Under the pieces are notes generated by a model that was not told where the DNA came from, did no database searches, and was given only the letters and a program-made list of their open reading frames with translations. 64,000 nt of DNA from Ciona savignyi (lineage: Eukaryota; Chordata; Ascidiacea; Phlebobranchia; Cionidae). Shown here one piece after another: positions 24,801 to 39,800 of the stretch; the stretch's first letter is position 1; each line of letters opens with the position of its first letter. The stretch spans positions 87,444 through 151,443 of the forward strand of contig CH002936.1 in NCBI GenBank assembly GCA_000149265.1, read 5' to 3'. A program made the translations under genes and the position numbers.

Positions 24801-27800
24801 CAGACGAATAAAATTTGGAAAAGTATGAAAATTTTACAAGGCAACAAAAAAGACCAAGATTCACGTGGTCATGTGTGTATTAAACACCTACAGTCTAATC
24901 ATGTGTGAAGAATAGGATAGGATATTCATGTTTATCCCCGTGAATGGGGAAACCAAGGGGGTTAACACATGGGCAATCGTCAGATCAGCTTGCACCCACT
25001 ATTGTGTTACCAGAGCTAAGGCAGTGTGTTGTATATGATTCACATGTTCTATCAATTTGGTAGAACCCATTAATCCACTGGGTTCAGGCAATGTCCGTTA
25101 AGTGTCTTGCCCTTGGACACAACCGACTATCTAGCGACCAGTTTTGAATCTACACCCCTTTCCAGAAAAAAGCAACATACTAAACTACTAAGATATCCGG
25201 TCAGACAAATGGAATTTAATAAAGTATAACAATTTTTCAAGACAACAAAAAAAGACCAAGATTCATGTGTTTATGTGTGTATTAAACACTTACAGTCCAA
25301 TCATGTGTGTATTACAGCATATATGTGGATATACAACACTTACAGTCCAATAATATGTGTATTACAGCATATATGTGGATATTTAACACTTACAGTCCAA
25401 TTATGTGTGTATTACAGCATAAATGTGGATATTAAACACTTACAGTCCAATCTAGTTCAGATTTAGGTTCAGCTCTCCGCTGTACAATCGGTGACAAGGC
25501 CCCAGTAGTAGAGAGGACAAGTTCATTCATGTTGTAGCCAGCTTTCTGAATTGCCTTCCTGGAAAACAAAATACATCATAAGTCTGAGTGGGTATAATTT
25601 TCATATTACCAAATTTATGTGTGGACATACAAAATTTAAAGTTGGGTTGTATATTTTAGAACTCAAAAAGGATTTGGGTTCCACATTTTACAACAATATG
25701 TACATTTTACAACTGTTTTTTTTTCATTATATCAGGTAAAAGTACCCACAAATGCCCCTATGTATACTCCTTATATATGTAGAAAAAATGTAATAACTAC
25801 AATATGTTTTGTCATGTTTTCATGTCATATAATAGGCTTAAGATTTGGGCTGAACATAATAAACAAATGGTGTTACCATTGTATCATGTACTACTATCCC
25901 CACATATACTACTATCCTCATATGATATTTGCCATATTTTCAGTTTCTTTCCTTTCTATCTCAGGGTAGTATGTGTTTAAATTAGGGTTTGAAAATATGT
26001 GACTTGTAAATAAGAACAGTGTTCTTTGGGGGCTAAACCTACTCTAAACTTTTACGGATTCGAATTTCGGTCGGAGATAGGCGTTTCCCTTCTTCCTTTT
26101 TATGACGACAATTGACCAAAGTGGACCAGTCTTTGGGATGATGACCTTTGCGGGTCGCTTGGCTGATAGTATCAGCAGTATTGGACATAGAACCAACTGT
26201 CGGAAGTCGAGTTCGAACTTGCGCGTGCAGGGTACGGTACGTCGACGGAAACGTGACCGCGCTGCGCCGACGCTCGAGTCGGTTTTTCACATGGCGGTCG
26301 GAAAAAGTCGGGTTGCTGAGACTGCGTTGGTACGTGACCGTTACTTCGCCGGGTAAAGTTGTGACCCGTTGATGTGTGCACGAGTTGTCGGCGGCGGACG
26401 ACTCCTCCGGTATTGTCTCGCACAATAAACTAGTGGTGTCGTTTTCCATTGCGCTAAAGTCTCGTAAACGTGTAATTTCCTAGGTGCGAGAGAACGGCAA
26501 GTACCATTACGATTCAAGTGTAAAAACCAGTTGTTCAAAGTTTTGTTGCCTAAATCGAATATGCTTCTTCAAAACTCAAAGTGATAAATATTAATTAAAT
26601 TTGCAGTTATGCATTTTAATTTAGACACTTAACACTAAAACAGAAAATAAAAACTTTACAAGAAGAACGACGCTTTTGAAGTAAAAGCCTAAGTGAATTA
26701 CACGACGTTACATAACAAAAAATAAAAAGACAACCATATATTGATATCGCTCCTAATACTAACCATTAAAATGTAACTGACTAAATCAACGCAATGTGCC
26801 GCAGTAAATGTTTTAAACGAATCCACTATTAACGCGTCGCCTTAAAACTATTCTCAAGGGACTGGCTGTACTCCAGTTAACCTCACAGGTAATCCTTGCT
26901 ACGTAAATAAATACGACGGGCGAATACTGCAAATTTGAATCTAACAAAACAAGCAAAAAGGACAACTACCGCAGTAAAAGGTTAAATTTCTGGACTTTTT
27001 CTCAAACTTTCTGGACTTTAAATTTCTGGACTTTTTCTCAAACTTTCTGGACTTTAAATTTCTGGACTATTTCTCAAACCCTGAAAGTTTAATTCGTTTT
27101 CTATTTCTCACACCTTGAGCGTATTATTCTTTCGACCCGTTCAAATTCTATTTAGCGGGTGTGACGTGCTCTTTAATCTCAAATCGATAATTTCGAAATA
27201 CAAGAGCCACACACACAGGGTTCGGCAGAATGCTGATTACTGTTATCGATTATCGCAATGGTAAACAACGCTTTAAAAATTTAAATCGCGTTTTTAAACC
27301 TGTCGAGCAAACTTATACGGTTATGGTCCGTTGATCTTGCTTTAACTATCTCTGCTACCGTATCGCTTTTGAACCTACTCTGTTGAGCTGATCTAAAGAA
27401 GCGATATATCCAGCCAACACAACGCTCACTTAAAGCGTCGGAAAACCTAAGATAAAATGCACTCGAGCATAATCGGTGGTTATCGCAGCGCTTTCATAAC
27501 GGACTGAAGTGTGCACTGACAACCCTGCGCACTCTACGCTACTAATGTCGGCTACGTAAAGCCTCGTGTAGTAGCCGAAGAGGTAGAATCCACCAACAAA
27601 ACACAAAAAAACGTGAGAGTGACCTTTCTCTATCGGATAGCTATTCAAAGACAATAAAAGCAGGAAAGGAGGTAATTGCACATGAAAAGAATGGATGAGA
27701 GAATACCTTGTGTCGGGGTTAGATTTAGTTTTTCTTCTTAATACAGCAACAATAGAATGAGGGAAAGAAGGGAAGGGGAAAGAAGAGACGTTGATCACTT

Positions 27801-30800
27801 ATGATAACTAATTCTAACCATACTCTAAGAATAAAACTATAATCTTAAATCCGGAATTGGGTATAACTCTAACCACAACCATTAAACCAACACTTACGCC
27901 GTAATTTTTTTTTAGAATGCAGTTTCCCTTCTTACCTTCTTATCTCCTTTTAGTTTTCCCTTTCAAATGTACACCTTCCGACGTGCAATTTTACCTTATG
28001 ACATTGTACGAATATGACTACGTTATTGCAAATGGTATGGTTCATATCCCGGTGATATTATTAATTACAGCCTAAAGCTAACCCTAGTACGAAACGCGTT
28101 TGTTTTATATAAGTTGGCGTGGGGGCGAACGCTTTCTATAAAACAAAACAACTTTCCGCCGTCTCTCAAGAGTGGGTTTAGCTATGTGAGGGGCAACACT
28201 AAAAAAGGGAAGGAGGAAAAGAGGGAAACTGCTCACTAGAATGACGGAAACTTATTTAAATCTTCCCCAAACGCCAATCCCAACCCCAGAACTAACCCTA
28301 ACTGCAACCTCATGTTTAAAACTAATCTAATTCCATAATTTTCATTTTAGTGTGCAGTTCCACTTCTTTCCTCTTTCCCTCCTTTTACTTTTCCCGATGT
28401 AAATCCGTTTAACTTAAATTTAATGAGATTTTTTTGTTCCTTTTCCTCTTTGTCATCAAAAATAATAACGATTTTTTTTCCGTGGCGTCTGGGAGTTAGC
28501 CATTATACAGCGATGACGTCTATGAAAGATGCTAAGCAAAGGTCAAATCAAAACTACTAACAAAGGGAGAAGGGGGTACACTAAAATGAGTATTAGTGCC
28601 AGGATTAGTGGTAGGGCGGGGTTAGAGTTGGGGTTAATTCTGGGTTTAGGATTAGTGTAATGGGTAGGGTTCGATTTACTTAAAGGAGCAGTTTTCTCTT
28701 CCCTGTTTAGTGTAACCTCGAAAAGACATGGGTATCGTCAAATTTTAATGTTTAAAGGCACAAAGCGAATATAATTATGTTGACGAAAAAAGACGTGTCT
28801 CTGCAAGCTTACACAGATGGAATAGAAATAACCAGTCTAGCCCGGAAATGAAAATTGCCTTAGATAACCGGAGTCCGGTTTTCACGGTCACAATATTGCG
28901 TCGAACTCAACAATTCTCGATTTTTCGATGACAGATTTTCAATACGAGAGCAACAGCAGCAATTAAAAATGCTTTTGTGCGCGCACATCGATTTATGATG
29001 GCTTATGTCAAGGTACAGGCAAATGCATGAATAAACGCGATTGAAAATTGCAACGATTTCGGAATTGACTTACAAGGAGTTCTTTATGTCAAAAGTAAAA
29101 ACGGAAATAATAAGCTATCGATCAAAAGCTTTCACTATTTCTAACCATTTGCATGTAAAGTTCTGGGTAGTTTTACCGGAAAAAAATAAGCAGATAAAGC
29201 TTTTGATAACAAAACGAGTTGACGTGTAAGCATATCATATTTCACTACCATCTAGTAGTAAAATTTAAAAAAGTCCCGTTGACATGCACTGTGACCTAAA
29301 TCTACGGCAACGGTTAGGAAAAATACATAAAGTAAGACAAGTTATAACACAAAATCAGCGACACGGCGACGGGCATGCGTTAACTGTCGATTGAGAAACC
29401 TAACTTGGAAATAACCAGTCTTCTGCGATTGGTTATAACAGCTTTTTGAACAGAATTGTTTGCAATAAAAAAATTGAAATTGCACTTTTAAGGAGGGGAA
29501 ACTAAATCGAACCCTGACCCTAACGGTAATTGCAATACACAACCCAGAAGTATATGTAATTCCTGTAGCATACCGCAATCCTTAACCGAAAATAATAACT
29601 GTAACCCCTTTTTTTAACACTCAGCATGCCGCTCTTTACCCCCCTTTGTACACCTGCCTTTTGCCTACTTCTACCCACTTGTGCCTGTCCAGCCCAAATT
29701 ACAATATGCAAGTGTGTAATACTCATTTATTTTGGTGTGCAACATTCTTTGCGTGCATTTCGTACTATATAACCCGACGTGTTTCGCCTTAATTTCATTC
29801 ATTACCAAGTACAACCAATACAAGAATACAACAGACTGAAAATAGATATTCTGGAAACCCGATTAAATGCAGCTGACGACTATTTTACCGACTGAGCTTA
29901 GTTCTTAACCATCAGCGAAGCGAAAACCACAAAGCCGTATATGTTACCTAAAGCATTTGACGTGACGTATTAGCATGCCAAACCTCTTGGTCGTTAACTT
30001 TGCCTTTTCAAGCACGCCAGTGCTAATTAGTTGACTGACATTTTCATGCAGTTAAAAATAAAAACTGGAAGAGTTTCAGCCGTAACGCCGCCATTTTGGT
30101 CCCCAAAGTGTTTACTTGTCAGTCTATTTTTAGAGGGCTGTGGTGAACGCACTTTTTTGGTGGCTTATGTACAAAATACCTCAGTTTAAGCATTGGCATA
30201 AATAGCATTGTGCTAATAATCGTAACGAAAGAGTTTAGGGCAAAAACCATTTACAAAACATGTAGGGGTTATTTAGGCCTATACTCAGATTTTAGTTTGG
30301 TTCGCTTATGGTTGGGACAAGGGTCAGATGCCTAAGTATCCGATTTCGAAATTCGAAATTTCTATACTAAGACTTCTCACCGATTTCTTCGTTGTAAATT
30401 GAATGTTTGTGAGTACGAACTATATACAAACATTCTGTACTATTTATTTAGGATGACAATAGAATTTAAAACTAACGGTAGTTTTTTAATACTGGTTCAT
30501 CAAAACTGTACGCAAAATTAACTACTTCGCCGTGGTATACAAAGTATTATATTGCGTGGTGACTTTAATCACGGATTGCCGAATAAACGTTGGGCGAATA
30601 AGGGAGGTGAAATAAGAAGTAAGAAACGGAGAAACGGCCAATATTGAAAGGGAAGGAGAAAAAACTGTTTTTTGATTCAACTGATTTCATTTGCGTCACA
30701 ATTTGCACGGGGCGAAAAAGGAGCGAAATATTATCATAAGCTACTACAGAGTAGTTTTAAAAACACGGCCTCCTGCTGCACAGGGTGATAATTGATATAA

Positions 30801-33800
30801 ATGGTTATGAAAACTAAGTGTAAACCTGCTCTAATCACTAATCTCAACCTCACAACTAACCCTAACTCCAAACCCGTGTTTAAAACTAACTCTAATGCCA
30901 CAGTATTTATCTTATACTGCAGTTTCCCCGCCTTCCCTTTTTTCCTACCCCTTAGTTTTCCCCTTATAAAGTGTTCTTATTCTGGATTAATGACAATGTG
31001 TTGAGCGATATGTTTAAAGAAATATTTGGTTTTTATAGCCGTGATGGAATTTAACGTATTTTTACCATATTTGCATTGACGTGTTTCGAAAACTGCATTT
31101 TTCTTTTCTTTTTTTTTGATAATTCTTAATAACGGTGTAAAAATGAAGTCACAAAAATAACCGATCCAACTAAGTAAGAACGGGAAGAGTTAAGTAAGCG
31201 GCGTTGTACGGTAATGGTTGGGTTATTTTTATACTTGCGTACAAACTAGCAACTGACAAAGAATGAATACAACTTAATACAAATATGGGTAAAAAGGGGA
31301 CAAGTCGTCAAATAGGGGTAAAAAAAGGGACAAGTCGTCAAATGGGGGTAAAAAGGGGACAGGTAATGTTGTTGTATTAGGCAAAAATAGGAAAAACACC
31401 CATTAAAGTAAAATTATGTAAATGCGCAAAATGTCCTGCATAAACGTAATATTTTACTAACAGCATTAGAAAAACATGTTTTAAAGTTCAAACAAAAATG
31501 TACAAGGGTGGTTTTGCGTATAAACACCAACGTTTTCCTTCTGACATTTTCTAAATAACAAATGACTATAAGTTATCGGACACTACACACGCCGTGGCAG
31601 ATTATGTTGCAGAAATAATACCGATCTGTTGTTTTTCATGCGACAATCCTGCACGTTTTGTGGGGACGTTATGCTGCGAGGAAAGCTTGTAAAAATACGA
31701 AAGTCACCACATGCTTCGGGTTAGGGGCTTTCCCGCGGCACGTAAACAACCCGCGTTGGTCTTGAGAGGCCAGCTGCGATTTTCGTCAGGCGACTTGTGC
31801 GTGTGGTACAGTTATAGCGGACCAATACGTGTGTGCAATGGACAAACTACTGGGCCGTATATTAAACATGGGGTTGGAGTTAGGGTTAGCTCTGAATTAG
31901 TTTCCATGGTTTTAGTGAGCAGGTTCCCTTATTCCCTCCATTTAATGTTGCCCGTACAAACCGCACCGCTTTACTTCTGAGCAGCATAAATTCTCAATTG
32001 GAAATCCCGCAGATAGATCAGCATTCTGCAGTATTAAACCACCGCGATATAAAGATTAGACGCGTAATGTGCCTCAAGCAGTTATCAATATCGCAATCCA
32101 CGTACAACACATAGAAAATTGAAAAAAAATAGAGTAAATAAAAAACTGTACACTGTAAATATGTAACTTACTCCCCACCGAACCTGCCCCAGCACTAATA
32201 ATAACCCACGAAATCCTAACTCTAGTCCCAGCCATTTCACGAACTCTCACGTTCCTTTCACTGCGTTTTGTTTGTACTTTCCTCTTATTTTTTACTAACT
32301 TTGATTCTGACGCTAAATCCGACCCTGACTATTTTAAGCATTTAACGCCGCAATCTTTCCGTAATTAATATCTATACTCAGTAGTTAATCTGTGTCCTCA
32401 TTAGTACATCTAGAACGATTGTAGCAACTATATTCCACAAACGCAAACGTTCGTCGGTGGTACGCACCGCGAGAAAGAAACCATACGATTCTGTAAATGC
32501 CATATTCACGAAAATAGAAGAACTTGAAACAGTATCACTTACAGCTTAGCCGGATACCACTATGATCAGATTGTAATCTCAGTTAACATAACAAATGCGC
32601 TGTATTACTTGGTGTGCGGAGAACGAAAATCGTACAGAAATCGAAAATTGCGATTGATTTCATGTTAAATTGCGTATTTGCGTTTTTTTTCGGAAATTAA
32701 GAAAATCGCCGTTATTGTGTCAAGTCACGACTATTGACTTACAGTTTAAACGAACTTTCGACAAAATTAGCAACACATTTTGATATTAATTTATGCGTGA
32801 CTGCGACTTGATTAAAAACGACTTTCAATTGCAACAATTCTATTTGAATAAGGACCAACGACGCATTTTTGTCAAAGCTCTCGTAAACGATAATGGTAGT
32901 AAATAAACCGGTTTCTAAGCTGTAAAAAAATTAAATTTAACCTTTTCTGTCGACATTATACTTAAGTTGAAAGATTAAAAACTGTATTCTGTGAGCTGTA
33001 AAGAACGCTCAATTAAGTTTATTTCTGACCGGGCAACCATTATGTACACGCTCATGCCGTTTAAATGTCAAAACTCGCCAAACAGGAAACTGATTCGAGA
33101 TCTAGCAAGAAAATCCGAACTGTATATGCTAATTCCACATTGCATTATAGAACTGCGGTTGAAGGGTAAGTGTTACTGGACACCTCGGTTTACTGGTTTA
33201 GCGGTAAGGCCTTACATCTATAACGATCTGTCGTTCCAAGAACCTATGCTTCTCTCTGGTCAAAATGGGATTGACATTCGCGCATACACCTGAAAATGTT
33301 GATTTACAGACCGTACCCCCGGCCGGCAGAAAAAACTTTGTTTTAAAAAGAGCAACCTTGCCTAACTCTGGCGCAAAATCGAACTTTGCACTTATCAAAT
33401 AAGCAACATCTCGACACAGCCTAGTCACGGGTTAACGGATTCGGATACGATCTACAAATTAACATTCTTTGCCTACTTGACCTTTACAAGAAGGCCAACT
33501 GTCAGCACAAGAGCGTTGTTATGAAAACATGACATTTTAAAATTCATGCCAAAATTGTACTAGACGAATATAATCGATACATAAGGCCAAATATAGAACA
33601 CAATTACTCTAATCACAAAGGGCACGCACTATACCTAGGTAGTAATGTAAATATGAAGCCCGTTCAATATTGATTACATGCCGATGTGTGGCGAATTTAA
33701 TAAGTTTTGCTTCTACATATTGAAACAGGAGTAAATCAAAAACACATCGTGAACATTATAAGTGTGGGTAAAAATTGTACATAGCCCAGCGCCGAGTATT

Positions 33801-36800
33801 GTAAAATAACGCGCAAACTGATAGATGGTATGTTATGTGTGTAGTAATCAATAGGAAATGTGAATTGAATTCCAAAGAACTTATCAATATTAAGGCAGCT
33901 GTCATTGAGTATTTAATTGGAATGGGAATAATGTATCATTCTCACGATACAAAGCGCTATATCGAGCGATTAATTGAATTTACGCCGTCTTTATCGACGA
34001 GTTGAAACATTGAAATCGGCAATAAAACACTAACCTAGAGAAACTTCTTTAGTGTAGAGGCATGGACGTTGCCGATATGTTATGCACATTGTGGCGCAAT
34101 TGTGCCTGCGCTGCGACCTTACACCGCTCTTGCTAAAGCTGAAATACTGCGTTTGTTTTAAACATGCATAAAACAAGCTAATAGTTGGTAGTTTGGGGCA
34201 ACACTAAAGTAAGGGAAAAAGGGAAGGATGGAAACTACTTACTAAAACTATGGAAGCTAATTTTAACCCTGCCCTAAACACTAACCTCAACCCCAGAAAT
34301 AACCATAACTCCAACCCCATGTTTAAAACTAACTCTAATGCACTAGTCGTTATTTTAATGTGCAGTTTTCCTCCTCCCTCTTTCCTCCTTTCCTCCTACC
34401 CTCTTTCGACCATTTTAGTTTTCCCAGCGTCGACTTAGCTCAAGGTCTCACGTCATCAACTGGTTATCAGAGACTTCGTCGCTTATTTCTTCACGTTTTT
34501 ATTTTACACCTGGCTTAGTTTCGAACCCATGATGGGCTCCTTGCTAAGACCGCTTTGGTATAAATCGTATATGTATCTGTCGCGTTAACCATTCGGCAAC
34601 AAGACCTTACTCGGTCTCATTATCTTTCTGGTCGTAAAGAATGGATTTGAATGATTGCGGCTTTAAGTATGGCAAGCGTACGAGAGCTTAAGTAATTTCC
34701 AACTGCCTTTAGCCCACTTTACATTTTGGAACACTTTTATTTCTACTTTCCGGTGACGGAATTTAATATTTCGAAGATATACGGAGATGAATAATTAAAA
34801 CGTGACGTAACGGCTTGGTCGTCAAGGCAACGGCTTGGCGCGGTTTCGAGTGTCGGCTAAGATAGGGAGGGCTGTCAAATTATAAAGACAGCGGTTTTTA
34901 CAAAGAACTTAAGGTGATTGGAAAATGAGAAAATCTAATTAAAACCGAGATGGCATCAAACTTTCTCGTCTTACAGCAATTTGTTTTGTTAGCAATTTAC
35001 CACTCTCAGAATGCTGTAAGAATAATTTACATACATTAAGTAATCTAAGTAATTATACACCAACAATTAAAGTAACCTTAACATACACTTTAACACTAAA
35101 TGCAAATTTTTCTTAACATTAAGAACAATATTTGTTACAATGTTATCTTGATGAACGATTTCGGTGCGTGCGTTGATTGCAAATTACCTGTCGCCTTTAT
35201 CTTTATATTTCCCGCCAAAAAACATTAGTTTTTGCCGTCTTTTTGCTTTTATATGACCGTTGTATTATGTTTGAGTGTAGTTGTGCTTTTTATGCTGCCT
35301 AAGTCAATACAAGATTTTTATACATAACGTTAAGAGCTGCTGAGTACAAGTTATCGAGAACCCTGCCTAAAAACGTAACACATTAACCCAACAACACAAA
35401 ACCAACATTAACCCAACAACACAAACCCAACATTAACCAACAACACAAACCCAACATTAACCCAACATTAACTCAACAACACAAAACCAATCTTAACCCA
35501 ACAGCACAAACACAACATTAACCCAACAACACAAAACCAACATTAACCCAACAACACAAACCCAATCTTAACCCAACAACACAAAACCAACGACACAAAC
35601 CCAGCATTAACCCAACAACACAAACCCAACAACACNNNNNNNNNNNNNNNNNNNNNNNNNNNNNNNNNNNNNNNNNNNNNNNNNNNNNNNNNNNNNNNNN
35701 NNNNNNNNNNNNNNNNNNNNNNNNNNNNNNNNNNNACACAAACCCAACATTAACCCAACATTAACCCAACAAAACAAACCCAACATTAACCCAACAACAC
35801 AAACCCAACATTAACCCAACAACACAAACCCAACATTAACCCAACAACACAAAACCAACATTAACCCAACAGCACAAACCCAACATTAACCCAACAACAC
35901 AAACCCAACATTAAACCAACAACACAAACCCAACATTAACCCAACAACACAAACTGGTAAATCTAACTTTTAATATGCAGATAACATTTACTCGCTTTCC
36001 TCGTTCCTTTCTCATTGATGTAATCACTTCTGTATACATGGAAAATACGCCAAATGATCACAGCAATAGACCATTTGCGGCGTCGGCAACGCTGTTGTTC
36101 TACGCAAGTGTCTAGCGCCACACATTCTTCCTTTGTATGTACTTAATGACAACCTACATAACTAGTTGTACATAACTAGGAAAAGGGTATGAAAATATAT
36201 ATTTTTTTTTGAATTACAAAATGAATCAAACGACGGTAGGTAATTTCATACAGTTAAGGCGAAAGGGCGGCTGTTGATTTCAAAAGGATAATTACTTTTT
36301 AAAATAGTTTTTAGTGTTGGTAGTATGAGGACATGCTCAAAGCCAGGCTGTGCTAAGTAAAACACCAACACAAACAGTTTCCACTACTTTTTGTGTCTTG
36401 AAATCGAAACTAATTTTGGGCACAATTTAAAGGTAGAGTGAAAAAACTTTATTTGATTTTGATTTCAAGACACATCCTAGACCAAAAAACGAGGCAGAGT
36501 TTAAAAATTAAGAATGTGGACATAGCACATTACAATCACTATTGTTAATCAATTATCCATTACCGGCACGCTTCCTATCTGCCAAGTAGTGTGTGTGTTA
36601 ACTGTGCAAACTAAGATGCTAACACCGACGTGCGACCAATATAACCAACTATACTGTACATTTAAGAGCATATTGTATGTTTCGTATTGAGCATATTGTA
36701 TGTTTTGCATGTTTTGTACGTTGGTTTAAGATTAAAATGGAATGATGAATAAAGACCAATAGGCCGAAATATACCGTACATTTTAGAGCATACTGTATGT

Positions 36801-39800
36801 TTTGTACATTGGATTTTAAGATTAAAAATGAATTAAGAATAAAGACCAATAGACCCAACTATATTTTACAGAGCATAGTACATTGATTTCTACAATATTT
36901 AAGGATTAGAAATGGAATAAAGACTTTCCGAAACGCCTTAAACAGAACATATTAATTTGAAGGTTTTACTCATTTTACACCTTCTTCTTCTGCGAGAGCG
37001 TCTCTAATTTTGCACAAAAATTAACACATTTAATGTTACATAAATGCATTTTTTGCATGGACTGACTAATTAAGGCAAACCACCATATATACCTATATTC
37101 TTTAGCCTCTACGCCATGTAATTAAATTACACTTCCGATTACTTAGACAGTAGGCTCGCTAACTAAACACTGTCAATGTATTATGAGTATGTTGGTACCG
37201 AGGTTTTATTACGCAAAACATACTGGATTTTCAGAGCACGCATTACAGCCTTAATAAACGATAGGAACCGTATTACTATTATTATTATGGTTGCGTTTAA
37301 AGTTATCATGAATATGTGTGTGTCATATGACCAATCTAAAATATACAAAGGGGTTAAGATTTCTACTTTAGTAATTTCATTGCAGCCTTAATAGACTATA
37401 AGAACCGTATTACTATTTTTAATACGTTGCTGCAAGTACGTTATGGTTGCTTTTAAAGTCATCATTAACATGTAAGTATTAGATGACTAGTCTAAAATAT
37501 ACAAAAGGGTTAAGATTTTTACTACAGTTATTTCAGTAATTACGTACAAGTATGATTCTGTCATCGACGCGTGCGTAGATCGAGGTGTAATCCAGCGTCA
37601 TTCAAATTTCCCATTCTATAATAGCACAGTGAATTTGTTCGGAGTGACGGGCAACACCTTAAAGGAGGGAAGGAGGGAAACTGCTCACTAAAACTATGGA
37701 AACTTATTCTGAACCTGCCCAAACGCTAATCTCAACCCCAGAACTAACCCTAACACCAACCAGAACTTTAAAACTAAGTCTTATACCCTAATCTTGATTT
37801 TAATGTGCAGTTTCCCCTTTCCCCTTTCCCTCCTTTTAGTTTTTCCCGAATCGACGCTTGGTTCAGGCAACGTATAGTGCAAACGGCGGTTTATTTGGAC
37901 GACTTGTTAGTTGAATAGGAATAAGTATGCAAGAGTAACGCACGGTCAGCTACACATAGGACTTTGGACGGTCAGCTATACATAGGCAAAAATGTTAAAC
38001 AATAAGCATTGCTATATGTTGTGACTTGTGATTCCGCTGTTGATAATTTTAAATATTTCCGTATTTTGAAACAAGAATTTCGTATTTCTAGACAGAAATT
38101 TCGTATTTTAAGTTAAAAATTCCGTATATCTAGTCCATATTCTGTCTTTTTAAACAAAAATTCCGTATTTCTAGTAAAAACTTCAGTATTTCTAGTCATG
38201 CTAAATAACGATTTTTCGACGTCAGAGTTACTATAACTATATGCACATCGATACCACAAGATTGTTTTATTGGATACAAATATTGGTTGATACACACGTT
38301 TATCAGCCCCTGATATCAAATGATACTATATTTAACGAGTCGTTTTACTGTCTATCGCCTTTCCAGAATTTGCCCTTCCAGAAAGTTAAAATGCAGGAAA
38401 CACAAGTTAATAAAGAGATTAACGACAATGCTAAGTGATGCAGTTTACACTATTTTTAGTCTTATACTGATTTACAATCGGTCTATTGCCTGTTTAAATA
38501 CACTTTACTTCCGTGTACTATACTGCGTGTGCGTTACAACATTATTTAAGTGCTGTAAACATTGGCGGATACACGGTTTTAACTGCTATTAATGATACTG
38601 TGCAGTTAATACTAATGATAGATTTTTGCTGACTTACATACTATCAATGGCTAATTAAATGCAGAAAAGCTACAGCTAGTTCTCACTGCCTATTATTTAG
38701 GTTGATTTGGCTGCGAAGTATCCTTGCAAGTTAACTGGTCGTAGCATGGGTTAAAGCAAGCACCATAGCTTCGGCCGATCTAAATACGAGTTACAAAGAC
38801 TACTCGTGAGGTTTATCACTGCGTTGGAGATATTTACATCACGTGACTTCCTACACATGACGCACTTTCTCTGGCTGGGCGACTTCCGATGTCGATCAAC
38901 AGCGGCATCGCGCGACTGAGAAATATTAACATTGGATGCCGTAAGAGGGAGTGAAAGATTAACGGAAGCATATGAAAAGGAGTCGACAGACCAAAGCGTA
39001 TTGTATGGTCGTGTGTACGGTCGTGTGTCCGAATGGTTAACGCGACCGATACATATACCGACTACACAAAAACGGTCCCAGTGACGAGCCCATCATGGGT
39101 ACGAAACTTGGCTCGATAATACAAAGCAAGCATACTTAATTAAGAATACAACATGCCTAAAATAAAGCTGAATTGCGAGTTATACGTCTGGTAAGCGAGT
39201 TCGTATCGGGCTCACAATCTTGATACGCCGACAGCAATTTAAATGGGTTGTGTGCAATGCGGTTGTAAAAGTATACTAAACTCAGTAAAATTAAATGTAA
39301 TTTCAAAAGCACGAAACTTATGTAAGATGTACAGTATTATCAGCATATACAACATAACGCAATAACAAAACAGATTTTAATTGCAAACTTAAGTGGGGTA
39401 AAACCTCTTTAACTAGCATCTCCCATTTGCTTGGTTGCCATAATTACCAGTAAACAACCGTACAATGTAAGGGGAAAACAAAACATTAAGACCTAACAAC
39501 CTTTTTTTTGAGAATAAGAGTGACAGAAATGGGACCTTTATGTGGAATTGTTTATTGTAGTCTGTTGTATATGAATAGGACATTGGTTAGCCTACAGGTT
39601 AATTATTTAAAAACAACCCGACAGCAGAAGTGTAAGTGAGAAAAACAATACAGTAAAGGCACCATCTTTTTTATTATTCTTGTTTAAATGATCTAAAGTA
39701 AAAGTATCATAGTTATTGTGGTACATCTATTGCATTTTGTTTCTATGTGATTTGAAAACGACTCTACAATAAGTAAAAGAAACAATACAGTAAGAGCACC

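Noticed and set aside
25287..25450. CRISPR-like regular repeats here and at 18950-19160 and 9521-10765
   Set aside because: Eukaryotic intron minisatellites: units are homogeneous throughout with no repeat/spacer division.
32991..33293. 100-codon plus-strand ORF
   Set aside because: No start context, domain or splice partners; length is within chance for this AT content.
35383..35955. Interstitial telomere
   Set aside because: Phrases contain TTAACCC but alternate with CAACACAAA; not a uniform TTAGGG array.
39019..39114. Possible tRNA genes at SINE heads (A-box and B-box-like segments)
   Set aside because: A and B regions are too far apart, no cloverleaf acceptor stem could be paired, and the sequence recurs as a dispersed repeat.
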